Assembly (NCBI RefSeq): GCF_029837695.1
Contig: NZ_JAOEEA010000001.1
Location: 372,001 to 436,000 of the forward strand
Source: Pseudomonas sp. GD04019
GTDB lineage: Bacteria; Pseudomonadota; Gammaproteobacteria; Pseudomonadales; Pseudomonadaceae
Direction: 5' to 3'
Length of the DNA stretch: 64,000 bases
Shown: positions 44,122 through 52,839 of the stretch, one piece after another
Layout: the number at the start of each line of letters is the position of its first letter
Position numbering within the stretch: the first letter of the stretch is position 1
Translations under genes and position numbers: made by a program
The notes under the pieces: model-generated
Seen by the model: the letters and a program-made list of their open reading frames with translations, nothing else
What the model was told of the DNA's origin: nothing
Databases searched by the model: none

Positions 44122-44142
44122 AACCACCAAGGAGCAAACGCG

Positions 44143-44547
44143 ATGGATGCACTGCAGGACGAGGTACGGCGCTTCTTCGAGGACTTCGTCGCGGCCTTCG
44201 CCGAATTCGACGGCGCGCTGATCGCCCGCCGCTACGGTGTGCCCTATCTGGCGTTGAACGCCGCCGGCGAGCCGCGCCTGTTCAGTACAGCCGCTGACAT
44301 CGGCGACTACTTCCAGGGCATAGTCGACGACTACTACGCTCAGGGCTGCCGCAGCTGTCGCTTCCACAGCCTGGAGATCACGCCGCTCGGCTGCGCCGCC
44401 GTGCTGGCGAGCGTGAGCTGGGAGTTGCTGGATAGCAGCGGCGCAGTGATCGGCGCCTGGCGCGAATCCTACAACCTGGCTCGCGGCGCCGACGGGTTGC
44501 GCATCCATGTCTCGACCGACCATGCCACGACCGGCGACAACACCTGA
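44143..44547 (+). CDS. NTF2-like (SnoaL-type) small protein
   Basis: A 134-residue protein with a cone-shaped NTF2-like fold: an N-terminal helix (LQDEVRRFFEDFVAAFAEFD), then YFQGIVDDYYAQGCRSCRFH and a strand AVLASVSWELLDSSGAVIGA. The catalytic residues of known SnoaL enzymes are not obvious. It follows bauR with a good AGGAG site, so may be part of the same transcript. The role is unknown; a fixed function in beta-alanine catabolism is not indicated by the sequence. Confidence 0.7.
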   Translation: MDALQDEVRRFFEDFVAAFAEFDGALIARRYGVPYLALNAAGEPRLFSTAADIGDYFQGIVDDYYAQGCRSCRFHSLEITPLGCAAVLASVSWELLDSSGAVIGAWRESYNLARGADGLRIHVSTDHATTGDNT

Positions 44548-44770
44548 CAGAACAGCTGGAACGCCCGTACCACTAAGGCCATCGCCATTTTTCCAGCAGC
44601 CGCAAGATGCACCAAAATGACGCTTTTCTGGCGCTTCCTAGGGGGTTTTACCGAGCCAAACGCGGGCTTCGTCTGAACAACACACGTTTTTGACGCCTGA
44701 GGGTTGTTTCGTGACCCGCCCTGCGGTATCAGTTCGCACACAAAACCGATCATCAGTACGGACCCTCTCG

Positions 44771-45433
44771 ATGCCTGCAGCCCCCGCCCCTGCTACCGGC
44801 ACCGGCAAACCCGCCGGCCGCATCCGCCAGAAGAACGAAAACGCCATCATCGCCGCCGCCGAAGTGGAGTTCGCCCGCCACGGCTACAAAGGCACCAGCA
44901 TGAACAGCATCGCCCAGGCGGTGGGGCTGCCCAAGGCCAACCTGCACTACTACTTCAGCAGCAAGCAGGGCCTGTATGTCGCGGTGCTCGGCAACATCCT
45001 CTGCCAGTGGGAAAAGACTCTCGACAGCATGACGGTGGACGACGACCCGGCCGTTGCCCTGAGCCGCTACATCCGCGCCAAGGTCGAGTTCTCGCGCACC
45101 CAGCCGCTGGCCTCGCGCATCTTCGCCATGGAAGTGATCAGCGGCGGCCAGCACCTGGTCACCTACTACAACCAGGACTCGCGCGACTGGTTCCGCGGTC
45201 GCGTCGAGGTGATCCAGGCCTGGATCGATGCCGGCAAGATGGACCCGATCGACCCGGCCAACCTGATCTTCCTGCTGTGGGGCAGCACCCAGCACTACGC
45301 CGACTTCGCCAGCCAGATCTGCCTGTTCACCGGCAAGAGCAGCCTGAAGAAGGTCGACTTCGAGGACGCCGCCGACAACCTCGAGCGCATCATCCTCAAG
45401 GGCTGCGGCCTGACGCCACCGGCACGCGGCTGA
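44771..45433 (+). CDS. TetR family regulator (RutR-like)
   Basis: A 220-residue TetR regulator. The DNA-binding part has GTSMNSIAQAVGLPKANLHY followed by YFSSKQGLYVAVL, and the C-terminal domain has the RutR-type TRIFAMEVISGG-like stretch (LASRIFAMEVISGGQHLV) and WGSTQHYADFASQICLF. RutR senses pyrimidines in E. coli. Its neighbourhood here (bau genes, beta-alanine is also a product of uracil breakdown) makes a link to pyrimidine or beta-alanine catabolism plausible. ATG 44771 is chosen over an upstream TTG at 44690. Confidence 0.82.
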   Translation: MPAAPAPATGTGKPAGRIRQKNENAIIAAAEVEFARHGYKGTSMNSIAQAVGLPKANLHYYFSSKQGLYVAVLGNILCQWEKTLDSMTVDDDPAVALSRYIRAKVEFSRTQPLASRIFAMEVISGGQHLVTYYNQDSRDWFRGRVEVIQAWIDAGKMDPIDPANLIFLLWGSTQHYADFASQICLFTGKSSLKKVDFEDAADNLERIILKGCGLTPPARG

Positions 45434-45461
45434 TTCGCTAACGATCACGCCGGCATGGATA

Positions 45462-45608
45462 CGTAGGGTGGATCACGCTGCACCGATCCACCGAGCGGGG
45501 CCATGGTGGATGAACAGAGCGTCATCCACCCTACATCCTGGTTTGCCAGTCATGTAGCCCGGATGCGATCTGGGATAGGTTTCTCGCCCCGGATTGCAAC
45601 CGGCCTAG
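45462..45608. repeat. GTAGGGTGGAT and GTAGCCCGGAT composite repeat
   Basis: GTAGGGTGGAT at 45462 pairs with ATCCACCCTAC ending at 45533, with two inner stems; next GTAGCCCGGATGC begins at 45554 and CCCCGGATTGCAAC follows. The same two families occur in the other order at 22897-23013. It lies between convergent genes. Confidence 0.7.
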
Positions 45609-46132
45609 AGCCGGCGGCGGCGCCCGGTGATCATCGACAGCGGCAGGTTCTCGCGCAGGCGCAGGCTCTCCACCAGCGCCGCCAGCAGGTGCACGCAGAC
45701 CAGCGCCAGCAAGGCGTTGGCGAAGCAGTCATGGATCTGCAGCGGCAGGTCCTCGCCCCAGAAGTGGTCCACCTCCTCCATCAGGAAGCCGGTCACCCCG
45801 AGGCCGAGCAGCAACAGCATCATCAGCACCATCACCAGCGCGCCGATCGGCGAATGGCCAAGACGGTGATAGGGGCGTCGCTGGATCAGCGCCGAACAGT
45901 GTTCGCGCAGGCGCGTCGGGGTCGGCCAGAAGTCGGCCCAGCGCGCCGCGCTCGGGCCGGTGAAACCCCAGACCAGGCGCACCGCCAACCAGGCCACCGC
46001 GTAGTAGCCGAGCCAGCGGTGCCAGTCATCGCCCTCCTCGGTGAACCAGTAGTTGGCGATGAAGGCGCCGGCCAGGGACCAGTGGCACAGGCGCACCAGC
46101 GGGTCCCACAGCTGCAGGGTTTCCCGGCTCAC
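45605..46132 (-). CDS. Cytochrome b561-type membrane protein
   Basis: A 175-residue b-type cytochrome with about four membrane helices. His residues suitable as heme ligands lie in LCHWSLAG, DWHRWLGYY, QIHDCFAN and CVHLLAALV. It begins MSRETLQLWDPLVRLCHWSL. Such proteins carry electrons between quinols and periplasmic partners. It follows the small PepSY protein with a gap of three bases, so they form a unit, with the PepSY protein possibly a partner. Confidence 0.85.
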   Translation of the reverse strand: MSRETLQLWDPLVRLCHWSLAGAFIANYWFTEEGDDWHRWLGYYAVAWLAVRLVWGFTGPSAARWADFWPTPTRLREHCSALIQRRPYHRLGHSPIGALVMVLMMLLLLGLGVTGFLMEEVDHFWGEDLPLQIHDCFANALLALVCVHLLAALVESLRLRENLPLSMITGRRRRL

Positions 46133-46135
46133 CGG

Positions 46136-46402
46136 TCAGTCCTCGATCTCGGTCTTCACCGCGTTGCCGGACACCGGGTCGAAGTAGATCTCGACCTTCT
46201 GCTTGTCCTTGTTCCAGCCGTAGATCTCGTAGCAGTTGCCATCGGTGACCTTGAACTTCTTGATCTCGTAGCCCTGGGTCTTGAGGTCGTCCTGGAACTT
46301 GGCCTGGTCCTGCCACTGGGCCTTGTCGGCGGTGGTGCATTGCGGGCCGGCGAGGGCCAGTGGGCTGGCCAGGACGAGGGAAAGCAGTAGCAATTTGCGC
46401 AT
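46136..46402 (-). CDS. Secreted PepSY-domain protein
   Basis: An 88-residue exported protein: signal peptide (MRKLLLLSLVLASPLALA), then a PepSY domain with QGYEIKKFKVTDGNCYEIYG and EIYFDPVSGNAVKTEIED at the C-terminus. Such proteins are often encoded with b-type cytochromes and respond to two-component signals. ATG 46402 is chosen because the signal peptide starts there and the upstream frame is nonsense. It is three bases ahead of the cytochrome gene. Confidence 0.85.
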   Translation of the reverse strand: MRKLLLLSLVLASPLALAGPQCTTADKAQWQDQAKFQDDLKTQGYEIKKFKVTDGNCYEIYGWNKDKQKVEIYFDPVSGNAVKTEIED

Positions 46403-46457
46403 GGGTCTGTTCCTTGTGATGTGGCGACGGGTGCCGGCGGCGCCGGCGCAGCTCAGC

Positions 46458-47381
46458 TTAGACGGCAGCTCGCCAGGGCGCCCGTGCCAGCAGCTGCGCA
46501 CAGCGCTGCTGGAGGAACTCACGCAGCAGACGCACCGGCCCGCTGAGCTGGTCGCGGTGGGCGCAGATCAGGTTGAGCGGCGTCGGCTCGCCCTGCCAGT
46601 CGCCCAGCGCCACCTGCAGGCGCCCGGCCTGCACATCGTCCGCCACGTCCAGCCAGGACTTGTACACCAGCCCCTGCCCCGCCACGGCCCAGCGCCGCAC
46701 CACGTCGGCATCGTCGCTGACCCGGTTGCCGCTCACCGTCAGCGCCTCGCGCTGCTTGCCGGCGACGAAGCTCCAGCGCTCGTGCACGCGGCCGCCGAGC
46801 ATGTACAGGAGGCAGTTGTGCCGGTGCAGCTCCGCGGGCACGCGCGGCTTGCCGTGGCGGGCGAAGTAGGCCGGCGCACCGCACAACACGCGGCGGTTGT
46901 CCGCGGCCACCGGCAGCGCCACCAGGCTGGAGTCCTCCGGCTCGCCATAGCGCAGGGCGATGTCCACCGGCTGGCGGAACAGGTCGGCATTGCGGTCGCT
47001 GAGCAGCAGGCGCAGCGACAGCTGCGGGCGCTCGGCCTGGAACTGGTCGAGCCAGGGCAGCAGCGCGTTGCGGCCGAAGTCGGACGGCGCGGCGATCTGC
47101 AGCACGCCGCTGATCTCGGCCTTGGCCCCGGCCAGCTGCTGGCGCCCGCTCTCCAGGCTGAGCAACGCGGCGCGGGCATGGGCCAGGTACTGCTCGCCCT
47201 CGGCGGTCAGGCGCAGGCTGCGCGTGGAGCGCAGCAACAGGCGCGCCTGCAGCTGCGCTTCCAGACGCTTGAGCGCGGCGCTGGCCACGGCTGGCGAGCA
47301 GTCCAGCTCGCGGGCGGCGGCGGACAGGCTACCCAACTCGGCGGTGCGCACGAACAGGGCGAGATCGTCGAAGCGCAGCAT
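46458..47381 (-). CDS. LysR family transcriptional regulator
   Basis: A 307-residue LysR regulator with helix-turn-helix LSAAARELDCSPAVASAALK and an effector domain starting GVLQIAAPSDFGRNALLPWL. It is divergent from a zinc-type quinone oxidoreductase (start 47540), the common layout in which LysR proteins control redox enzymes. The ligand is unknown. Confidence 0.9.
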   Translation of the reverse strand: MLRFDDLALFVRTAELGSLSAAARELDCSPAVASAALKRLEAQLQARLLLRSTRSLRLTAEGEQYLAHARAALLSLESGRQQLAGAKAEISGVLQIAAPSDFGRNALLPWLDQFQAERPQLSLRLLLSDRNADLFRQPVDIALRYGEPEDSSLVALPVAADNRRVLCGAPAYFARHGKPRVPAELHRHNCLLYMLGGRVHERWSFVAGKQREALTVSGNRVSDDADVVRRWAVAGQGLVYKSWLDVADDVQAGRLQVALGDWQGEPTPLNLICAHRDQLSGPVRLLREFLQQRCAQLLARAPWRAAV

Positions 47382-47539
47382 GATGCGGCTCCATTTTCAA
47401 AGTTGAATTGAAAGAGACTCTATGGCAGCCCGGTTTTTCTCGCCAGACAATTAACCGAACATGCGCCCAACGCCAGCCGGCACGCCGACTAAGCTGGAAC
47501 ATCGACTTCGCCATTGCGCCCCTTCGAGGATCACGCCGC

Positions 47540-48553
47540 ATGAAAGCCATCGCCTACTACCAGTCCCACCCCATCGACCACGCCGAGGCGCTGCTCGACG
47601 TCGAGCTGCCCGCGCCGCAACCCGGCCCGCGCGACCTGCTGGTGGAAGTGCGGGCCATCTCGGTGAATCCGGTGGATACCAAGATCCGCCGCAACGTCTC
47701 GCCCGAGGCCGGCCAGGCCAAGGTGCTGGGCTGGGACGTGGCCGGCGTGGTGGTGGCGGTGGGTGACGAGGTCAAGCAGTTCCGCCCCGGCGACCGGGTG
47801 TTCTATGCCGGCGCCATCGACCGCGCCGGCGGCAATAGCGAGCTGCACGTGGTGGACGAGCGCATCGTCGGGCGCATGCCCGGCTCGCTGGACTTCGCCC
47901 GCGCCGCCGCCCTGCCGCTGACCGCCATCACCGCCTGGGAGCTGCTGTTCGAACGCCTCGGCGTGCGCGAGGGCAAGGGCGACAGCCGTGACAGCCTGCT
48001 GGTGATCGGCGCCGCCGGTGGTGTCGGCTCGATTCTGGTGCAACTGGCGCGTCAGCTCACCGGGCTGACCGTGATCGGCACCGCCTCGCGCGCCGAGACC
48101 CAGGACTGGGTACGCGAGCTGGGCGCCCACCACGTGATCGACCACGGCCAGCCGCTGCTGCCGCAACTCAAGGCGCTGGGCATCGAGCAGGTCGGCATGG
48201 TCGCCAGCCTGACCCACACCGACCAGCATCTCGACCAGCTGATCGAGGCCCTGGCGCCCCAGGGCAAGCTGGCGCTGATCGACGACCCGGCGCAACTCGA
48301 CGTGGTCAAGCTCAAGCGCAAGAGCCTGTCGCTGCACTGGGAGTTCATGTACACCCGCTCGCTGTTCCAGACCGACGACATGGTCGAGCAGCACCGCCTG
48401 CTCAACCGGGTCAGCCAACTGATCGACGACGGCGTGCTGAAGACCACCCTCGGCGAGCACTTCGGCAACATCAATGCGGCCAACCTGCGCCGCGCCCACG
48501 CGCTGCTGGAGAGCGGCAAGGCGCGCGGCAAGATCGTCCTCGAAGGCTTCTGA
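47540..48553 (+). CDS. Zinc-type alcohol dehydrogenase/quinone oxidoreductase family protein
   Basis: A 337-residue medium-chain dehydrogenase of the quinone-oxidoreductase (ZADH-like) group. It begins MKAIAYYQSHPIDHAEALLD. The Rossmann part has LLVIGAAGGVGSILVQLARQ, and the C-terminal region has LIDDPAQLDVVKLKRKSL. No zinc-ligand Cys cluster is visible, which fits the QOR group (NADPH-dependent). ATG 47540 is chosen because GAGGATCACGCCGC precedes it. It is divergent from the LysR gene. Confidence 0.9.
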   Translation: MKAIAYYQSHPIDHAEALLDVELPAPQPGPRDLLVEVRAISVNPVDTKIRRNVSPEAGQAKVLGWDVAGVVVAVGDEVKQFRPGDRVFYAGAIDRAGGNSELHVVDERIVGRMPGSLDFARAAALPLTAITAWELLFERLGVREGKGDSRDSLLVIGAAGGVGSILVQLARQLTGLTVIGTASRAETQDWVRELGAHHVIDHGQPLLPQLKALGIEQVGMVASLTHTDQHLDQLIEALAPQGKLALIDDPAQLDVVKLKRKSLSLHWEFMYTRSLFQTDDMVEQHRLLNRVSQLIDDGVLKTTLGEHFGNINAANLRRAHALLESGKARGKIVLEGF

Positions 48554-48677
48554 GCACCGCCCGCCAGGTCGCACGGACGCGAGGCGGCAGCTCACGGCGC
48601 AGCGGCTAGACTGCAATGGACCCGGACTCTTCAGCGGTGGTCCGGGCCTTCTCCGCCGTGACTGCTGAGGGTTCAGG

Positions 48678-51600
48678 ATGCGACCCAGGATCAACCGGCC
48701 AATGCGCGTGGCCGGCCTCTACCTGTTGTTCAGCGTTGCCTGGATCGTCCTCGGTGATCTGCTGTTGCAGACGCTGGAACTGGACGGCGCCACCCAGGCC
48801 GGACTGCAGACCGCCAAGGGCCTGGTTTTCGCCGCCCTCAGCAGCCTGCTGATCCTGTTGCTGTACCGCTTCGAGCAGAACGCCCAGCAGCAGCTGGAGC
48901 GCGATCTGCGCGAGCACGCCCGCAAGCTGCGCCAGGCCCAGGGCGAGGCGGGCCTCGGCACCTGGCAGCAGGATGGCGACCACCTGCACTGGTCCAGCGA
49001 GGCCCTGCAACTGCTCGAGCGCCCGGAAGCGGATGCCCGCAGCAGCCTGGACGATCTGCTGAGCTGGCTCTACCCGGCCGACCGCAACGCCGCCCAGCGC
49101 GCCCTGCAGGCGCTGCTGGACGATGGCGAGCCGCTGCTGATCAACGTGCGCCTGAACCGTCCCACCAGCGATGCGCCGGTGTGGCTGATGCTGCGCGGCC
49201 GCCATGGCGACGGTGGCGCCCACGGCAGCGTGCAGAATGTCAGCGGGCAGAAGCGCGACGAACTGGCCCTGCGCGAGAGCGAGCAACGCTTCCGCCAGCT
49301 GTTCGAGCAGACCCCGCGCATCGCCGTGCAAGGCTACGACCGCGAGCGCCGGGTGATTTTCTGGAACCAGGCCAGCACCCAGCTGTATGGCTACGACGTG
49401 GCCGAGGCCATGGGCCGGCGCCTGGAGGACCTGATCATCCCGCCGCCGATGCGCGAGCAGGTGGCCAGCGACATCCAGAGCTGGATGATCGGCGGCCCCG
49501 CCATCCCCGCCGCCGAACTGACCCTGCAGCACCGCGACGGCAGCGAGGTGCACGTCTATTCCAGCCACCTGATCCTGCGCAACACACGCAACCAGGTGGA
49601 GCTGTACTGCGTCGATATCGACCTGGGCCAGCAGAAGAGCGCGCACCAGGAACTGGAGGCCAGCGAGGCGCGCTACCGCGAGCTGGTGGAGCAGCTGCAC
49701 GAGGCGATCTTCCTCACCGACAGCGGCGGCCGCCTGACCTTCGTCAACCCGGCCTGGCAGACCATCACCGGCTACAGCATCCGCGAGAGCGTGGGCCGCC
49801 CGCTGCTGGACTTCATCGACGACGACCAGCGCGAGTCGGCCGCGCAACACATCGCCGCCGTCATCGCCCACCAGCGGAGCAGCTGGCTCGGCGAGCTGCG
49901 CCTGCGCGACGCTGGCGGCCGCCCGCACTGGGTATCGCTGCGCCTGGCCGCCGGCCCGCAACACGGCCTGGGTCTGCGCGGCAGCCTCAGCGACATCCAC
50001 GAGCGGCGCCATACCCAGGCCCTGCAGGAGGCGCGCAACGCGGTGCTCGATCGCATGCTGGCGCAGCGCCCGCTGCAGGAGAGCCTGAGCGACATGGCCC
50101 TGCGCCTGGAGCGCATCAGCCCGGAGATGCTGGTGTCCATCCTGCGCCTGGACGATGGCGTGCTGCGCCTGCTGGCCGCGCCCAGCCTGCCGGCCAGCTA
50201 CGCCGCCACGGTGGACGGCATGCCGGTGCAGCTCGACCTGGGCAGCTGCGGCCATGCCGCCGCCAGCGGCGAGCTGACCATAGTCGAGGACATCCGCAGC
50301 CATCCCAACTGGGTCGAGTTCCGTGACCCGGCGCGGCTGGCCGGATTGAGCGCCTGCTGGTCGCTGCCGTTCAAGAACGACCAGCAGCAGGTGCTCGGCG
50401 TGTTCGGCATCTACTACCGGCGGCAGATGCGACCGAGCCGCGAGGATATCGAGCTGGTCACCGAGTTCACCCGCCTGGCCGGCATCGCCGTGCGCCAGCA
50501 GCAGCGCGATGCCGAGCGCCTGCAGAGCGAGCTGCGCTTCCGTGCAACCTTCGAGCAGGCGGCGGTCGGCATCGCCCACCTGGCGCCGGACGGCCGCTGG
50601 CTGCGGGTCAACCAGCGCCTGTGCCAGATGCTCGACTACGGCCGCGAGGAGCTGCTCGCGCTGACCTTCCAGGACATCACCCACCCCGACGATCTGGACA
50701 AGGATCTGGGCCTGACCAGCCAGCTGCTGGCCGGCGAGATCCAGCGCCTGACAATGGAGAAGCGCTACCTGCGCCGCGATGGCAGGGTGCTCTGGGCCAA
50801 CCTCAGTGCCACCCTGGTGCGCCACACCAACGGCGAGCCGCACTACTTCATCTCGGTGGTCGAGGACATCGGTGTACGCAAGCAGCAGGAGCTCGCCCTG
50901 CGCCAGGCCGCCACCGTGTTCGAAAGCACCCAGGAGGCGGTGGTGATAGTCGATGCGCGGCGGCGCATCCTCACCAGCAACCCGGCCTTCAGCGCCATCA
51001 CCGGGCTCAGCCCCGAGGACGCCCTCGGCCAGCGCCTGCCGCTGCTGCCGGGCAACAGCCTGGAGCGCGCGCGCTACCGCACCCTGTGGCGCAAGGTGCA
51101 GGACAGCGGGCACTGGCAGGGCGAGATGAACAGCCGCCGCCAGGATGGCTCGCGCTTCCCCTTCTGGCTCACCGTCAGCCGGGTGCGTGACTGCGACCCG
51201 CAGCAGCCGCAGTACGTGCTGACCTTCACCGACCTCAGCCAGTACCGCGACAGCCAGGAGCGCCTGGCCCACCTGGCGCACTTCGACACCCTCACCGACC
51301 TGCCCAACCGCCTCTATGCCATGGAGCGCCTCGGTCACGCCCTGGAGCACGCCCAGCGTCATGAGGAGCGGGTGGCGGTGCTGTACTTCGACCTGGACAA
51401 CTTCAAGACCATCAACGAGAGCCTCGGCCATAAGGTCGGCGACGAACTGCTGGTAGCCGTGGCGCGGCGCCTGCAGCAGCGCCTGCGCAACGAAGACACC
51501 CTGGCGCGACTGAGCAGCGACGAGTTCCTGGTGGTGCTGGAGAACCTGCAGCGCCCCGAGGAGGCGGCCGGCATCGCCCGCACCCTGATCGAGCTGCTGG

Positions 51601-52571
51601 AGCGCCCGCTGCCGCTGGGCAACGGCCGCGAGGCCTACCTGGGCGCCAGCATCGGCATCAGCCTCTATCCGGACGACGGGCAGAACAGCGACGACCTGCT
51701 GCGCAATGCCGACAGCGCCCTGCACCAGGCCAAGCAGGAAGGTCGCAACACCTTCCGCTTCTACACCCAGGGCCTGACCCACCAGGCGCATACCCGCCTG
51801 ACCCTGGAAGGCCAGCTGCGCCAGGCGCTCAAGCGCAGCGAGTTCATCCTCCACTACCAGCCCCTGGTGCGCGGCCACGACGGCCATCCGGTCGGGGTGG
51901 AGGCGCTGCTGCGCTGGAACAGCAGTGCCGGCATGATTTCCCCGGCGCAGTTCATCCCCCTGGCCGAGGACACCGGGCTGATCGTGCCGATCGGCAACTG
52001 GGTGCTGCGCGAGGCCTGCCGGCAGATGCAGTTCTGGCGCCAGCAGGGCCTGGGCCTGCATACCCTGGCGGTCAACCTGTCGCCACGTCAGTTCCGCCAG
52101 GCCGACTTGGTCAAGCAGGTGCGCGACGCCCTGCACGACAGCGGCCTGCCGGCCGAGCACCTGGAACTGGAGATCACCGAGGGCGCGCTGATCGAGAACG
52201 TCGAGCAGACCCAGGCCACCCTGGCCGCGCTCAAGGAGCTGGGGCTGAAGCTGGCGATCGACGACTTCGGCACCGGCTACTCGTCGCTGGCCTACCTGCG
52301 GCGCTTCCCCCTGGACAAGCTGAAGATCGACCAGAGCTTCATGCGCGGCGTGCCCGAGGACCAGGCCAACCTGGAAATCGTCGCCACCATCGTCGGCCTG
52401 GCGCGCAACCTCAAACTCTGCGTGCTGGCCGAGGGCGTGGAGACCACCGAACAGCTGCAGGCCCTGCGCCAACTGGGCTGCGAGCAGTGCCAGGGCTACC
52501 TGTTCAGCCGCCCGCTGAGCGCCGTGCAGCTGGCCCACTGGCTGCGCAGCGACCATCAGTCGGTCGGTTGA
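48678..52571 (+). CDS. PAS/GAF/GGDEF/EAL sensor protein, 1297 residues
   Basis: A large inner-membrane signalling protein. Two N-terminal membrane segments (about 11-30 and 44-62) are followed by several PAS domains (from about 205 onwards, e.g. AEAMGRRLEDLIIPP), a GAF domain (about 455-615), two more PAS/PAC units, a degenerate GGDEF domain (RLSSDEF at about 945) and an EAL domain (VEALLRW at about 1074). The EAL keeps its active-site motifs: ELEITEGALI, DDFGTGYSS and AEGVETTEQ. The first GG of GGDEF is SS, so it should be a c-di-GMP phosphodiesterase rather than a cyclase. It stands alone. Confidence 0.9.
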   Translation: MRPRINRPMRVAGLYLLFSVAWIVLGDLLLQTLELDGATQAGLQTAKGLVFAALSSLLILLLYRFEQNAQQQLERDLREHARKLRQAQGEAGLGTWQQDGDHLHWSSEALQLLERPEADARSSLDDLLSWLYPADRNAAQRALQALLDDGEPLLINVRLNRPTSDAPVWLMLRGRHGDGGAHGSVQNVSGQKRDELALRESEQRFRQLFEQTPRIAVQGYDRERRVIFWNQASTQLYGYDVAEAMGRRLEDLIIPPPMREQVASDIQSWMIGGPAIPAAELTLQHRDGSEVHVYSSHLILRNTRNQVELYCVDIDLGQQKSAHQELEASEARYRELVEQLHEAIFLTDSGGRLTFVNPAWQTITGYSIRESVGRPLLDFIDDDQRESAAQHIAAVIAHQRSSWLGELRLRDAGGRPHWVSLRLAAGPQHGLGLRGSLSDIHERRHTQALQEARNAVLDRMLAQRPLQESLSDMALRLERISPEMLVSILRLDDGVLRLLAAPSLPASYAATVDGMPVQLDLGSCGHAAASGELTIVEDIRSHPNWVEFRDPARLAGLSACWSLPFKNDQQQVLGVFGIYYRRQMRPSREDIELVTEFTRLAGIAVRQQQRDAERLQSELRFRATFEQAAVGIAHLAPDGRWLRVNQRLCQMLDYGREELLALTFQDITHPDDLDKDLGLTSQLLAGEIQRLTMEKRYLRRDGRVLWANLSATLVRHTNGEPHYFISVVEDIGVRKQQELALRQAATVFESTQEAVVIVDARRRILTSNPAFSAITGLSPEDALGQRLPLLPGNSLERARYRTLWRKVQDSGHWQGEMNSRRQDGSRFPFWLTVSRVRDCDPQQPQYVLTFTDLSQYRDSQERLAHLAHFDTLTDLPNRLYAMERLGHALEHAQRHEERVAVLYFDLDNFKTINESLGHKVGDELLVAVARRLQQRLRNEDTLARLSSDEFLVVLENLQRPEEAAGIARTLIELLERPLPLGNGREAYLGASIGISLYPDDGQNSDDLLRNADSALHQAKQEGRNTFRFYTQGLTHQAHTRLTLEGQLRQALKRSEFILHYQPLVRGHDGHPVGVEALLRWNSSAGMISPAQFIPLAEDTGLIVPIGNWVLREACRQMQFWRQQGLGLHTLAVNLSPRQFRQADLVKQVRDALHDSGLPAEHLELEITEGALIENVEQTQATLAALKELGLKLAIDDFGTGYSSLAYLRRFPLDKLKIDQSFMRGVPEDQANLEIVATIVGLARNLKLCVLAEGVETTEQLQALRQLGCEQCQGYLFSRPLSAVQLAHWLRSDHQSVG

Positions 52572-52639
52572 CCCAGGTCAGGGAATCGCAACGGCACGGG
52601 TCTACACTGCAGCCCTCAACGTCCTCGTGGAGGTCTGCG

Positions 52640-52828
52640 ATGAACATCCAGATTCGTCAGGTAACGACCGCCGAAGGCGCCCGCTGGCAGGTCAGCCTGG
52701 ACCAGCATGGCGTCAGCTTCCGCAGCGAGGCCGAGGCCCGCGACTTCGTTCGCGTGCTGCAGGCCCGCCTCAAGGCTCCGCACCCACTGCCCGGGCGCGG
52801 CCTCGCCGAGGTGCGCAGCGCCAGCTGA
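52640..52828 (+). CDS. Small conserved hypothetical protein
   Basis: A 62-residue protein, MNIQIRQVTTAEGARWQVSL then DQHGVSFRSEAEARDFVRVL, a compact alpha-beta arrangement (two strands, then a helix). CGTGGAGGTCTGCG gives a good ribosome site. It has no recognised domain and ends 11 bases before the convergent MFS gene. It is small but looks real. Confidence 0.65.
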   Translation: MNIQIRQVTTAEGARWQVSLDQHGVSFRSEAEARDFVRVLQARLKAPHPLPGRGLAEVRSAS

Positions 52829-52839
52829 GCGAGCGCCGT

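Noticed and set aside
48606..52556. A 1316-codon minus-strand open frame opposite the PAS/GGDEF/EAL gene
   Set aside because: It is a shadow of the real gene: GC-rich codon bias of the plus strand keeps this frame open, and the peptide is repetitive Gln/Ala/His-rich sequence with no domain.
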